Source: Viscum album (lineage: Eukaryota > Streptophyta > Magnoliopsida > Santalales > Viscaceae). From it: a DNA stretch of 64,000 nucleotides. A program made the translations under genes and the position numbers. The stretch lies in contig OY728136.1 in the NCBI GenBank assembly GCA_963277665.1, forward strand, positions 1,978,850,576 to 1,978,914,575, written 5' to 3'. Positions 49,124 through 61,920 of this stretch are shown here, in pieces; position 1 is the first letter of the stretch, and each line of letters begins with the position of its first letter. The notes under the pieces were generated by a model. It had not been told where the DNA came from. It was given only the letters and a program-made list of their open reading frames with translations, and did no database searches.

Positions 49124-49190
49124 AGAAATGAAATGTACTGTTCATGGAGACGGTAAGCCGTACGTACGCATGAACGCTACATTCATTTCT
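49124..49190 (-). repeat. Conserved LTR hairpin, copy 4 (LTR 1, b)
   Basis: About 212 bases from copy 3. Full outer arms, with an inner ACGG-TAAG-CCGT stem. Confidence 0.7.
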
Positions 49191-49912
49191 ATGTCATATT
49201 AATTGAATTAAAACTAAATGAGAGGTATGTATATTTTAATTCCAGAATTATATTCATCATTTATATGTAACATACATCATATATAATAACTTTAAATACA
49301 TCCTTTATACATCCCACATATGGCATTAATGTATCAAATCACTTTGAGGGGGCGATAGTCCGCACATACTAAAATGAAATTATCGTGTTTACTCACAATT
49401 GAAACCATAAAGGTATGACACAAAAGAAAAATACAGAAGATTAATTAAAACATAAACATATTATATATCATATATAAATATAGTGACATCTTTATGGACA
49501 CCTTTTAAGGTGTTATATGAGTGTTGAACAATCATCGTTTCGTGAGGCAGAAATTCGCCATCCATAGAAACAGTATGTTCTTTAACCATTTGATGTAGGT
49601 GTGTATAAGTGTAGCTCTAATTATTATTATAAAAACATCCTAGTATATTGGAGATACTGGAGTTTTTACAATATAAATGAATAAAAAGAGTTTATGGGGT
49701 TGGAGAAGCAAAATAAAACAAAAGAACACAAGTGAAGACATTACCTTAAAATCGTGTAACCCCCTTTGGTTTGAGCTCAAAAGATTCCTTGGGAAGACTT
49801 CTGCCCAAAGTGAGGCCTCAAGGAGATATAGAGGGATGTGGAGAGACAAAATGGTCAGGGGTTGGCCGAGGCAAAGGCTTTGGAAGTGTGGGTTAGGAGG
49901 TAGAGGTGGGGG

Positions 49913-49922
49913 CCTTTTATAA
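49913..49922 (-). promoter_or_regulatory. Gypsy-4 LTR 1 TATA box
   Basis: TTATAAAAGG on the minus strand; a donor-like TTTTAAG/GTAATG lies downstream with the intron starting at 49744. Confidence 0.55.
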
Positions 49923-51549
49923 GAGGAGAGGAGGGGCACTCTTGGAATGTAAAGAAATGTTACTTTATTTTAGAATGAGTTTAGGATTTTAATGGCCCCA
50001 CATTTATTTTTCTCGAGGATAAGGTGATAAGGGTTTGAAATTCACTCATCCAATAGGTTTTGGACATGTTTAGTTCTTATATTTTACATTATCTTCCCAT
50101 TTTATTTAAAATGTTAAATAATGAGGTCATCGTTGCATCATCATGATGTCATAAAAACATAATTTATTTAATGTATAAAAATTATAAAATAAATACTATG
50201 ATGTAGGAAAGATTTTTATCTTTCCCATTAATATTTATAGTCAAAATTATGACTTGTATAACCCCATGTAAAAATTGTTTTAGTAAAACATCTCATGTTT
50301 GTCTCATTTTTACTTTAACATTAAATAAAAAGGTATTTATGTCATTTTCCAACCAAAGTGGCTCCATGGGGTACCCAAGTTTACCCATGGATTTTCTTGG
50401 TCATCCATGACACATAAGATGAGGGTAGGACATGTGTCTAGGTCATTTCATTTTATTAAAACATTATTCTTACCTTAAACTACACAAATTACCTCTAATC
50501 GCGATTAAAAACTTAATAAGTTACTATTCACCAAAAAATTATTTTAATCTCATTGAACCACATTTTACTTCTTAATGACAAAAAAGTATGTCAGATTTTT
50601 AAAATTCAAAACAAAAAGATGGAAAAATTTCATTTAAATGTAAAATCAGTTTTTATAAGTACCACTTAGTGGTTTCACTATTCATCAAAAAATGATGTTT
50701 TTCAGAAAATTACCAAAAATTCACCCTAGGATATATTTGATATTACGAATTCAAAAATGATGTCTATTTTACAAAATTCAAAAGATATAAGTTTCATTAA
50801 TTAATTTAATAATTAATTCCTGCTGTCAAAATAAATAGCGTGTTTTTATGAAACAAAATGTATCAAAAGATTGACACTAGTTTAAGTCCGATTTCAAAGT
50901 GAAATTAATTACAAAGACCACTATTGGATTAAATGGTAAAAACATATTCTAATTTCACTTTAAAACAAATTTAAAATATAATCTAATCATATAAATAAAT
51001 TAGATTAGAAATATGTTTTTAATTAAAATACAACATTTTTCACTATTCATTAAAAATTGAACTTTTTCAGAAATATACCAAAAATTTACACAAAGATAAT
51101 TTTGATGTCCCGATTATAAAGAAGAATTATATTTTGTCAAATATAACACATAAAATTGTCAAAAGGTGGATTTAAAAGTGGTTTGCCTTCAAAAGGCAGT
51201 TAATCGACCTTTTAAAGAATATTAGAATGTTTATGCTTAAAATTAGATTAATTCAAATTTTTAATCCACTAACAGTTATTGTAAAAAGTGAAAATATTTG
51301 ACAAACATATATAATCCTTTTTTAGTTAGTTATATTCATTCCCGCCATCACAACAGCTATGCCTTAACTACCATTTAAAATAATATTATTTTATTATTAG
51401 AGTGCAATGTAATATTCCCAAGAAACTCATTGTTGCGTATTGGGTACGCCATCGTCCATAGAGTCCCCTTTAAAGTAATATTAATATTTTATTCACAAAT
51501 ATGGATACATGTGAAAATGTAATATTCTTTATTTATCTGGGGTGTTACA

Positions 51550-52498
51550 TCTTTCCCCATTTTGGGAATTTCCTCCTCGCAATTTTTAAAATTGGGCTTG
51601 GAAACTTCATTGGAAATCCCACATCGGAACAAGAGTCAGTGAAAAAATAACTTTAAAATAAAGAAAGATAAGTACAGAGGTCACCCGAGTTAACCCATAC
51701 TAGGCATCCAAGTATGAAAATATTGACATGGAGGAAACAAAAAACGGTCATGTTCTAATGGAGAGTGATAGTAAACATGTCTAGAAGAAAGTTAACCACA
51801 ACAAAATCACAAACTTGTGATGGGTTAAACGGTATTTGATTCCCCAGTAGGAAAAGTTAACAGACAACATTTTTTTAGTTACTCTTCATTGAGGAATTTA
51901 TTTTTGATCTTAAGGAAACATACTTACTTGTCATGTTGACTTTCAACTTTTACTATATTTCTTACACAAACTCATACTTCCCCAAAAGATGAGTATTTAG
52001 GAAGACTTTTTCACATTAAGAGTACTATAATCAACTTCTAGAGGATCACCTAATCCACAAAAGAGAACTATATACTTCCCATATCTTTAGACCTTAACCA
52101 AAACCAAAACCAAAAAGGTTAGTACAATATCAGATAATACCCAAAAAGGATAATCCTTTAAAAAAACAAATCTATTCTTAATCTCCAAAATTTATCAAAC
52201 AATACCGAAAGTTCAACATAGACCATCCGATAAACAATTTGTCCATAAAATTCTTCAAAGTAAACCAAACTAATATTGAAACTCAAATATTTAAAGGATT
52301 TAGTCACATAGTCTTCCAAGTTAAATCGTAACATTTATCTCCAAACAACATCAGTTGCTCTTAATGTCTCGTATTGAAAAGTAATTAACCTAATCACATA
52401 TTCTCCATGATAGGCTAATAAATTTCCATAGATAACCCAAAATCAACTTACTCTTAATTCATAAAATCATCTAACTAAAACTAATCAGTCAAACTAAC
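51550..52498 (-). other. Gypsy-4 internal region 1, distal non-coding part
   Basis: No pol domain. It begins next to LTR 1 with CCCCATTTTGGG (purine-rich on the minus strand, the probable polypurine tract) and is homologous to 41855-42430 of Gypsy-3. Confidence 0.65.
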
Positions 52499-52618
52499 CA
52501 AGGACTTCACGTATTCCTGTGGTATGTGATAAATACCAGTCGCACTTTGGTTGTGGGTTCGATTCCCACAGCTTTGTCCGACAAGACGGGTTGTCACACG
52601 GTCTGCGTGTTTTCCTTT
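52499..52618 (+). ncRNA. tRNA-like / SINE-like insert (Gypsy-4 internal 1)
   Basis: Exact B box GGTTCGATTCC at 52556-52566. The A box is degraded (TATTCCTGTGGT). T runs near 52609-52618 could end a Pol III transcript. Its reverse strand gives the short open frame containing SCGNRTHN, which is not a gene. Confidence 0.5.
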
Positions 52619-52847
52619 TTCCAGAACTATATAATTCTTAAAAAATTCCCCAAAACGAGATAAAATCTTCAAAAACAATCATAACATATTTTAACCTCAA
52701 GTTTATCTCATGCCTTTCATTTTCCATCATAACATATAATAACCCGTAATTACCTCAAAAGTAAGGATCATATAAACTCTAATGGTTACCTTTATAATTA
52801 TTACCTGAACTTCCACATCGATTGGTCATCTCGTACATGATGCATTA

Positions 52848-53015
52848 CAGATCATACCAAGGTTCAAGTGGTTGATCATGACTCCTTGCTAGTTGGTTTA
52901 GAAAAACCATGAGTTTCCTCATTGAATCCCCCATTTCATCCAGTCTCTTAATCAGAGAACCACCACAGTTTCCTTCAAACCTATTATCACTTTGGTTCCT
53001 GCTAGATCTATCCAT
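52848..53015 (-). CDS. Gypsy-4 gag stub, 55 codons (internal 1)
   Basis: ATG at 53015, three bases after an acceptor-like TATTTTTAG, as for gag in Gypsy-2 and -3. It starts MDRSSRNQSDNRFEGNCGG, then a short helix-like stretch (LIKRLDEMGDSMRKLM), and ends EPWYDL, stop. The N-terminal pattern (basic, RSSRN) resembles the Gypsy-3 gag start (VPSGRNGN), but the gag core, knuckles and all of pol are missing. The same frame is open in the second unit. It is probably a leftover N-terminus whose survival may reflect recent amplification rather than function. Confidence 0.5.
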
Positions 53016-53204
53016 TCACTAAAAATATAAATGTCAGTGTTAGTATATCCACAAAACCATCATGTACTAAGGAGGAAGATAAACACTAAGATATACTTAC
53101 TCATTCACTTTATCTAAAACTAGGACTCATTCTGAAATCCTAACCATTATGGTAATGTCACTTGTGCTTAGAGAATACCCTAACCTCTAAAGTTATCTAA
53201 ATCG

Positions 53205-53219
53205 ACCTCTGATACCAAC
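53205..53219 (-). promoter_or_regulatory. Gypsy-4 primer binding site (internal 1)
   Basis: GTTGGTATCAGAGG on the minus strand directly beside LTR 2. Confidence 0.85.
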
Positions 53220-54420
53220 TATAAGGCCCCAACCTTAAACCTTAATTAATCTTGAGTTATTAGAAGATTACACATTGATGATATTTTCAGGTTTAGAGTT
53301 TTAGAGAATTAGATCATAAAACTTGCATTACATTCCACAATTAAACAAAGTGGATACATAAAGATAATATTCATTTTTCCCATCAACGGAAGCATATTTA
53401 AAATAAAACACGGATTCTTTCTTGAAACTTCCTTGACACTATCATCATATCATGTACCTTTCCCTTGACCTGTGTAAAACATTTCAAAAAAACTTGGGAT
53501 GAGCATAAAAAGATCAGTAAGGGATATAAAAATATGGAAAGGAAACATGAGTTCATATATACATAATATTGAAAACATAATTTACCCATAAAAAATAGTC
53601 ACTTTAACATACCTCATCAAATCATAAATAAATCATATAAATCATAAGACATAAATGTAACTTGAGGCACTCATAACATTCTTACGTAGGGAGTAACCCT
53701 CTTGGTTATGTTTGGAATACCCACCACAGTATACTCCCTAAATCTCTTCGGAGAAACCTTAACGTTTCACTCCTTCACGTTACCCAATGCATTGGAGAGC
53801 TATATCGGGCTCACCCTCCCTTAGTTTATCACAGAACCACCCGTCTTCATAATAATTCCCCAGAACCTCAACATAATCATATAACATAAAACATGCATAA
53901 AGGAAACATAACATTTCCACCTTTCAATCACAAGATATCAATACAATACATTGATGTAAAAACATTATGAAAACCATTTTCAATACCAAAATAAAAGAAA
54001 AGTAAAACATGGTATTTATTTTTCTTTCTTAAAAAAAGGCATGGCTTGTAGAGGAAGCCGAAAGACAAATAATGGTCACGATGGCAGAGAAGTCGTTGTC
54101 GCCACAGACGTATTACAAAAACATTCCCTTTTTTCATTTAGTAAACGCTTCATATAAAAAAAGATTCCTTTTGAATAAACGTAAAAGTAAAAGGGGTTTA
54201 TACACCATATAAAATAAGGTTGTGTATAAAACATAATATGCCTCAATGAAAGAATATTGAGACGAAGTCCCATACAAAGACGATATCCTTTGTTTAAGGA
54301 TAAATAAATTACATAATTAAGTGTGAAAAAAATACACCAAATATAAGTGGATATTAAGTGTAAAACAATCATAGTTTATTCACACATATTCATAGAATGA
54401 CATATTCAAGGAGTACAAGT

Positions 54421-55260
54421 TTATCCCAAAGAATCAAATTTGGGTTAAGAGGTTCCCTTGCAAAAATTTGATAGCCTAACGACGTCACTACAAAATTCAG
54501 AAAATGAGTTGATGAGAGATAAAAAAGGTATCTCATCAGATGAAAATAAAATTTAAATAAATAAGGTTATAGAAGAACATATCCCAACATAATAGTATGT
54601 GAATTAAAATACATAACAAAAGAAGTCTTTTAAAAAGAGGAGGGTGAAAGGTTCCCTTACCGACATGGGTATCTTTTGAAACATACACCCCGCGAAAGAA
54701 GGACAATAAAACATTGATGTAAATACTCATAAATGAAATTATATTACACAATGAGTAAAATAATGTGCATTACATACACCACTCAAAGGAAATTCTGGAA
54801 AATGTAGCATAAATCTCACAGGAATAAAAGTGAGATGAAAAATCCCTTACGAAAACTCGGCAGCCTAACAGCGCCACTTAAAACATACAAAAATGGATTG
54901 ATGAGATCAAATAGGGTATCTCATCATATTAACATAAGGTTTACAGAAAGAGGAATATAAAATAACATCCCCCAACATAACAAATAGGAGCTTAAAATAA
55001 GTGACATAAAGGAGGATACTTAAAAAGAAAGAGAGAGGTTAGATCTCTTACGAAAATTCAGCAGCCTAACGGCGCCACTCAAAACTTCCAAAATGGATTG
55101 ATGAGAGAGAATAGGGTCTCTCATCATATGAACATAAAAATTAGAGTAATATTAATATAAAATAACATCCCAATAACAAGAAAGATGAGCTTTAACAGGA
55201 ATGACATAAAAGAGTGTACTTAAAAAGAAAGAGAGGGGTGGGATCCCTTACCTCAAGTCC
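54421..55260 (-). repeat. Internal subrepeats of LTR 2
   Basis: Same three-unit layout as in LTR 1, with the inverted repeat GATGAGAG...CTCTCATC intact in the last unit (about 55100-55125). Confidence 0.7.
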
Positions 55261-55571
55261 AACTTTTCTTGTTCGTTTCTTTTTATTCCTGAATAATAAA
55301 ATTTGGTCAATTTATAATTTCTTAAGTACCTCCTATAAATATTATTATTCTCTTCATATCACATACTTTAATGTTATAATAATTGGTTAATAATATGAGT
55401 TCATATCAGATGTTTTTGTCGATGTTTGGTACATGAGTAAAAAATTGAACTTGTTGGAAAATAATTTTCCATGTAGTTATAGGTACATAATATCTAGAAT
55501 AGTATTGATGTTTTAAATATCATATATATCCAGTATATATTAATTTTATACTATTAAATATAATTTTGAGA

Positions 55572-55640
55572 AAAAAATTAAATGCACCGTTCATGGAGAT
55601 GGTAGGTCGTACGTACGCATGAAGGCTACTTTCATTTTTT
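55572..55640 (-). repeat. Conserved LTR hairpin, copy 5 (LTR 2, a)
   Basis: GTTCATG arm intact; the partner arm has CATGAAG, one mismatch. Confidence 0.6.
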
Positions 55641-55781
55641 GTCATATTAATGGAATTAAAACAAAATGAGAGATATATATATGTTATTATTCCAGAATGA
55701 TATCCATAATTTAGATGTAATATATTGAATATATATCCATTATATATATGTACTTATAATAGTACATAAAATTTTGAGATA

Positions 55782-55848
55782 AGAAATGAAATGTACCGTT
55801 CATGGAGACGGTAAGCCGTACGTACGCATGAACGCTACATTAATTTCT
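55782..55848 (-). repeat. Conserved LTR hairpin, copy 6 (LTR 2, b)
   Basis: Inner ACGG-TAAG-CCGT and outer arms kept; one base differs in the distal arm (TTAATTTCT). Confidence 0.68.
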
Positions 55849-56570
55849 ATGTCATATTAATCGAATTAAAACTTAATGAGAGGTATGTATATTTTAATTC
55901 CAGAATTATATTCATAATATATATGTAACATAAATCATATATAATAACTTTAAATACATCCTTTATACATCCCACATATGGCATTAACGAATCAAATCAC
56001 TTTGAGGGGGCGGTAGTCCGCACTTCCTAAAATGAAAATATCATGTTTACCCACAATGGAAACCAAAAACGTATTCCACAAAAGAAAAATACATAAGCTT
56101 AATTAAAACATAAACATATTATATATCATATATAAATATAGTGACATTTCAATGGCCACCTTTTAAGGTGTTATATGAGTGTTGAACAATCATCGTTTCG
56201 TGAGGCAGAAATTCTCCATCCACAGAAACAGTATGTTCTTTAACAATTTGATGTAGGTGTGTGTAAGAGTAGCTTGAATTATTCTTATAAAAACATCCTA
56301 GTATATTTAAGATACTACAGTTGTTACAAAAGAAATGAATAAAAATAGTTTATGGTGTTGGAGAAGCAAAATAAAACAAAAGAACACAAGTGAAGACATT
56401 ACCTTAAAATCGTGTAACTTCCTTTGGTTTGAGCTCAAAGGATTCCTTGGGAAGACTTCTTCCCAATGTGAGGCTTCAAGGAGTAATAGAGGGATGTGGA
56501 GAGACAAAATGAGAAGGGGTTTTCCGATCCAAAGGCTTTTTAAGTGTGGGTAAGGAGGTAGAGGTGGGGG

Positions 56571-56580
56571 CCTTTTATAA
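56571..56580 (-). promoter_or_regulatory. Gypsy-4 LTR 2 TATA box
   Basis: TTATAAAAGG on the minus strand. The donor-like GTAATG starts at 56402. A splice from there to the acceptor at 53019 would place the 55-codon gag stub at the start of exon 2. Confidence 0.55.
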
Positions 56581-58207
56581 GAGGAGAGAAGGGGAACTCT
56601 TGGAAAGTAAAGAAATGTTACTTTATTTTAGAATGCGTTTCGGATTTTAATGGTCCCAAATTGATTTGTTTTGAGGATAAGGTGATAAGAGTTCGAAATC
56701 CACTCATCCAATAGGTTTTGGACATGTGTAGGTATTATATTTTACATTATCTTCTCATTTTATTTAAATCGTTAAATAATGAGGTCATCGCTGCGTCATC
56801 ATGATGTCATAAATAACTTAATTTATTTAATGTCTAAAAATTATAAAATAAATACTATGACGTAGGAAATATTTTTAGATTTCCCATTAATATTTATAGT
56901 GAAAATTAAGACTTGTATAACACCATGTCAAAATTGTTTTAGTAAAACATCTCATGTTTGTCTCATTTTTACTTTAACATTAAATAAAAAGGTATTTATG
57001 TCATTTTCCAACCAAAGTGGCTCCATGGGGTCCCCAAGTTGACCCATGGATTGTATTGGTCGGACATGACACAGAAAATGAGGGTATGACATGTGTCTAG
57101 GTCATTTCATTTTATTAAATCATTATTCTTACCTTAAACTATACTAATTAACTCTAATCGTGATTAAAAACTTAATAAGTTACTATTCACCAAAATATTA
57201 TTTTAATCCCATTGAACCACATTTTACTTCTTAATGACAATCATTTATGTCGGATTTTTAAAATTCAAAAAACAAAGATGGAAAAATTTCATTTAAACGG
57301 AAAATCAGTTTTTATAAGTACCACTTAGTGGTTTCACTATTCATCAAAAAATGAAGTTTTTCAGAAAATTACCAAAAATTCACCCTAGGATATATTTGAT
57401 ATTCTGAATTAAAAAATGATGTCTATTTTACAAAATTCTAAATATATAAGTTCCATTAATTAATTTAATAATTAATTCCCGCTGTCAAAATAAATAGCGT
57501 GTTTTTATGAAACAAAATGTATCAAAAGATTGACACTAGTTTAAGTCTGATTTCAAAGTGAAATTAATTCCAATGACCAATATTGGATTAAATGGTAAAA
57601 ATATATCCTAATTTCACTTAAAAACCAATTCAAAAGATAATCTAATCATATAAATAAATTAGATTAAAAAGAGGTTTTGAATTAAAATACAACATTTTCA
57701 CTATTCATTAAAAATTGAAATTTTTCGGAAAAATACCAAAAATTTACACAAAGTAAATTTTGATGTCCCGATTCTAAATAAGAATTTTATTTTTTCAAAT
57801 ATAACACATAAAATTTTCAAAAAGTGTATTTAAAAGTTCTTTGCCTTCAAAAGGCGGTTAATCGACCTTTTAAAAAATATTAGAATGTTTACACTTAAAA
57901 TTGGATTCATTTGTATTTTTAATCCACTGACATTTATTGTAAAAAGTAAAAATATTTGACAAACATATATAATCATTTTTTAGTTAGTTATATTCATTCC
58001 CTCCATCACAACAGCTAGGCGTTAACTACCATTTAAAATAATATTATTTTATTATTAGAGTGCAACGTAAGATTCCCAAGAAACTCATTGTTGCGTATTG
58101 GGTACGCCATCATGCATAGGGTCCCCTTTAAAGTAATATTAATATTTTATTCACAAATATGGATAAATATGAAAATTTCATATTCTCTATTTACCCGGGG
58201 TGTTACA

Positions 58208-59157
58208 TCCTTCCCCCATTTTGGGAATTGCGTCCTCGTAATTTTTAAAATTGGGCATGGAAACTTCATTGAAAATACCACATCAGAACAAGAGTCTGTA
58301 AAAAAATAATTTTAAAATAAATAAGATAAGTACAAAGGTCACCTGAGTTAACCCATACTAGGATTCCAAGGATGAAAATATGGACATGGAGGAAAAAACA
58401 AAGGGTTATGTCCTGATGGAGAGTGATAGTAAAAATGTCTAGGAGAAAGTTAACCACAAGAAAATCACAAACCTGTGATGGGTTAAATGGTATTCGATTC
58501 CCCAGTAGGAAAAGTTAACAGACAACATTTTTGTTTTAAGTTACTCTTCATTGAGAATTTATTTTTGATCTTAAGGAAACATAATTACTTGTCATGTTGA
58601 CTTTCAACTTTTACTATATTTCTTACACAAACTCATACTTTCCCCAAAATGCGAGTATTTAGGAAGACTTGTTCACATTAAGAGTACTATAATCATCTTA
58701 TAGAGGATCACCTAATCCACAAAAGAGAACTATATACTTCCCATATCTTTAGACCTTAACCAAAACCAAAACCAAAAAGGTTAGTACAAGATCAGATAAT
58801 TCCCAAAAAGGATAATCCTTAAAAAAAATGTATTCTTAATCTCCAAAATTTATCAAAAAATACCCAAAGTTCAACAAAGACCATCCGATAAAAAATTTGT
58901 CCATAAAATTCTTCAAAGTAAACCAAACTAATATTGAAACCCAAATATGTGAAGGATTTAGTCACGTAGTCTTCCAAGTTAAATCGTAACGTTTATCTCC
59001 AAACAACACCAGTTTCTCTTAATGTCTCGTATTGAAAAGTAATTAACCTAATCACATATCCTCCATGATTGGTTAATAAATTTCCATAGATAACCCAAAA
59101 TCAACTTACTCTTAATTCATAAAATCATCTAACTAAAAATAATCAGTCAAACTAACA
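58208..59157 (-). other. Gypsy-4 internal region 2, distal non-coding part
   Basis: Collinear with 51550-52498, and no pol domain. The short frames here are not genes. Confidence 0.65.
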
Positions 59158-59280
59158 AGGGACTTCACGTAGTCCAGTGGTAGGTGATAAATACCAGTCG
59201 CACTTTGGTTGTGGGTTCGATTCCCGCAGCTTTGTCCGACACGATGGGTTGTCACACGGTTTGCGTGTTGTCCTTTTTCC
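59158..59280 (+). ncRNA. tRNA-like / SINE-like insert (Gypsy-4 internal 2)
   Basis: A-box-like TAGTCCAGTGG (59170-59180) and exact B box GGTTCGATTCC (59214-59224), again 44 bases apart. The A box is better kept than in internal 1. Confidence 0.55.
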
Positions 59281-59505
59281 AAAACTATATAATTTTTAAA
59301 AAATTTCCCAAAATGAGATAAAATCTTCAAAAACAATCATAACATATTTTAACCTCAAGTTTATCTCATGCCTTTAATTTTCCATCATAACATATAATAA
59401 TCCATAATTACCTCAAAAGTAAGGATCATATAAACTCTAATGGTTACCCTTATAATTATTACCTGAACTTCCACATCGATTGGTCATCTCGTACATGATG
59501 CATTA

Positions 59506-59673
59506 CAGATCATACCAAGGTTCAAGTGGTTGATCATGAATCCTTGATAGTTGGGGTAGAACAACCACGAGTTTCCTCATTGAATCTCCCATTTCATCCA
59601 GTCTCTTAATCAGCGAACCACCACAGTTTCCTTCAAACGTATTACCACTTTGGTTCCTGCTAGATCCATCCAT
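59506..59673 (-). CDS. Gypsy-4 gag stub, 55 codons (internal 2)
   Basis: Same length and same stop as the stub in internal 1. About eight residues differ (for example MDGSSRNQSGNTFEG), with no frameshift or stop. The acceptor-like site before the ATG is kept. Confidence 0.5.
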
Positions 59674-59862
59674 TCACTAAAAACAAGAATGTCAGTGTGA
59701 GTATATCAACAAAACCATCATTTACTAAGGAGGAAGATAAACACTAATATATACTTACTCATTCACTTTATCTAAAACTAGGACTCTTTCTGAAATCCTA
59801 ACCATTATGGTAATGTCACTTGTGCTTAGAGAATACCCTAACCTCTAAAGTTATCTAAACCT

Positions 59863-59877
59863 ACCTCTGATACCAAC
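59863..59877 (-). promoter_or_regulatory. Gypsy-4 primer binding site (internal 2)
   Basis: GTTGGTATCAGAGG on the minus strand directly beside LTR 3. Confidence 0.85.
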
Positions 59878-61080
59878 TATAAGGATCCAGCCTTAATCCT
59901 TACTTAATCTTGAGTTATTACAAGATTACACATTGAGGATCTTTTCAGGTTTAGAGTTTTATAGAATTAGATCATAAAACATGCATTACATTCCACATTT
60001 AAACAAAGTGGATACATAAAGATAGTATACATTTTTTCCCATCAACGGAAACATATTTAAAATAAAACATGGATTCTTTCTTGACACTTACTTGACACTA
60101 TCATCATATCATGTACCTTTCCCTTGACCTCTTTAAAAAATTTCAAAAAAACTTGGGATGAGCATAAAAATATTAGTAAGGGATATAAAAATATGGAAAG
60201 GTAACATGAGTTCATATATACATAAGATTGAAATCGTACTTTACCCATAAAACATAAGCACTTTAACATACCACATCAAATCATAAATAAATCATAGAAA
60301 TCATAAGACATAAAGGTAACTTGAGGCATTCAAAACATTCTTACGTAAGGAGTAACCCTCTTGGTTACGTTTGGAATACCCACCACAGTATATTCCCTAA
60401 ATCTCTTCGGAGAAACCTTAATGTTTCACTCCTTCGCGTTACCCAATGAATTGGAGAGCTATATCGGGCTCACCCGCCCTTAGTTTATCACGGAACCACC
60501 CATCATCATAATAATTCCCAAGAACCTCAACATAATCGTATCACATAAAACATGCATAACAGAAACATAGCATTTCCACCTTTCAATCACAAGATATCAA
60601 TACAAAACATTGATATAAAAACATTATGAAAACAATTTTCAATACCAAAATAAACGAAAAGTAAAACATGGCATTTATTTTTCTTTTTTAAAAAATGGTA
60701 TGGCTTGTAGAGGAAGCCGAAACTCAAATAATGGTCACGGCGGTGGAGAAGTCGTTGTCGCCGCATACGTACGACAAAAATATTCCCTTTTGTCATTTAG
60801 TAAATGCTTCGTATAAAAAAAGATTCCTTTTGAATAAATGTGAAAGAAAAGGGGTTTATACACCGTATAAAAAAAGGTTGTGTATAAAACAAAATATGCT
60901 TCAATGAAAGGAGATTGAGACGAAGTCCCATACAAAGACGATATCCATAGTTTAAGGATAAATCAATTACATAATTATGTGTGACAAACGAATACAAAAA
61001 ATATAAGTGGATATGAAGTGTAAAACAATCAGAGGTTATTCACACATATTCATAGAACTACATATTCAAGGAGTACAAGT

Positions 61081-61920
61081 TTATCCCAAATAATCAAATT
61101 TGGGTTAAGAAGTTCCCTTGCAAAAATTTGACAGCCTAACGGCGTCACGACAAAATTCAGAAAATGAGTTGATGAGAGATAAAAAGGGTATCTCATCACA
61201 TGGACATAAAATTTAAATAAATAAGGATATAGAAGAAAATATCCCAACATAATAGTATGTTAATTAAAAGACATAACAAAAGAAGTCTTTTAAAAAGATG
61301 AGGGTGAAAGGTTCCCTTACCGACAAGGGTATCTTTCGAAACATACACCCCGTGAAAGAAGGACAATACAAAATTGATGTAAATACTAATAAATGAATGT
61401 ATATTACACAATGAGTAAAATAATGGGCAGTACATGCACCACCCAAAGGAAATTGTGGAAAATGTAGCATAAATCTCATGGGAATAAAAGTGAGATGAAA
61501 AATCCCTTATGAAAACTCGGCAGCCTAACAGTGCCACTTAAAACTTAAAAAAATGGATTGATGAGATCAAATAGGGTCTCTCATCATATTAAAATAAAGT
61601 TTACAGAAATAAGAATATAAAATAACATCCCCCAACATAAAAAATAGGAGCTTAAAAGAAGTGACATAAAAAAGGGTACTTAAAAAGAAAGAGAGAGGTT
61701 AGATCTCTTACGAAAATTCGGCAACCTAACGACGCCACTCAAAACTTCCAAAATGTATTGATGAGAGAGAATAGGGTCTCTCATCATATGAACAAAAAAA
61801 TTATAGTAAGAGTAATATAAAATAACATCCCAATAACAAGAAAATATGATCTTTAAAAGGAATGACATAAAAGAGTGTACTTAAAATGAAAGAGAGGAGT
61901 AGGATCCCTTACCTCAAGTC
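61081..61920 (-). repeat. Internal subrepeats of LTR 3
   Basis: Same three-unit layout as in LTRs 1 and 2, with the last inverted repeat intact (about 61760-61785). Confidence 0.7.

Larger units (their letters stand above)
46556..51549 (-). repeat. Gypsy-4 LTR 1
   Basis: 4994 bp. On the + strand it starts TATAAGGCCCCAGCC and ends GGTGTTACA. Its right half shares long stretches with the Gypsy-3 LTR (for example the TTTCGTGAGGCAGAAATT block). Confidence 0.87.
53220..58207 (-). repeat. Gypsy-4 LTR 2 (shared by both units)
   Basis: 4988 bp. It serves as the 5' LTR of internal 1 and as the 3' LTR of internal 2. It starts TATAAGGCCCCAACC and ends GGTGTTACA. Confidence 0.9.

Noticed and set aside
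49640..49939. 99-codon minus-strand frame in Gypsy-4 LTR 1
   Set aside because: Its ATG lies upstream of the LTR TATA box and it crosses the donor-like site. The matching regions in LTRs 2 and 3 do not keep the frame.
51616..51626. ATCCCACATCG, an exact match to the plant U-snRNA upstream sequence element
   Set aside because: No snRNA body or suitably spaced TATA box follows. The matching site in the second Gypsy-4 unit is degraded, and this motif is common near plant LTRs.
52481..52678. Minus-strand open frame containing SCGNRTHN, also at 59133-59336
   Set aside because: This is the reverse reading of the tRNA-like B-box region. Such peptides are a well-known artefact of tRNA/SINE sequence.
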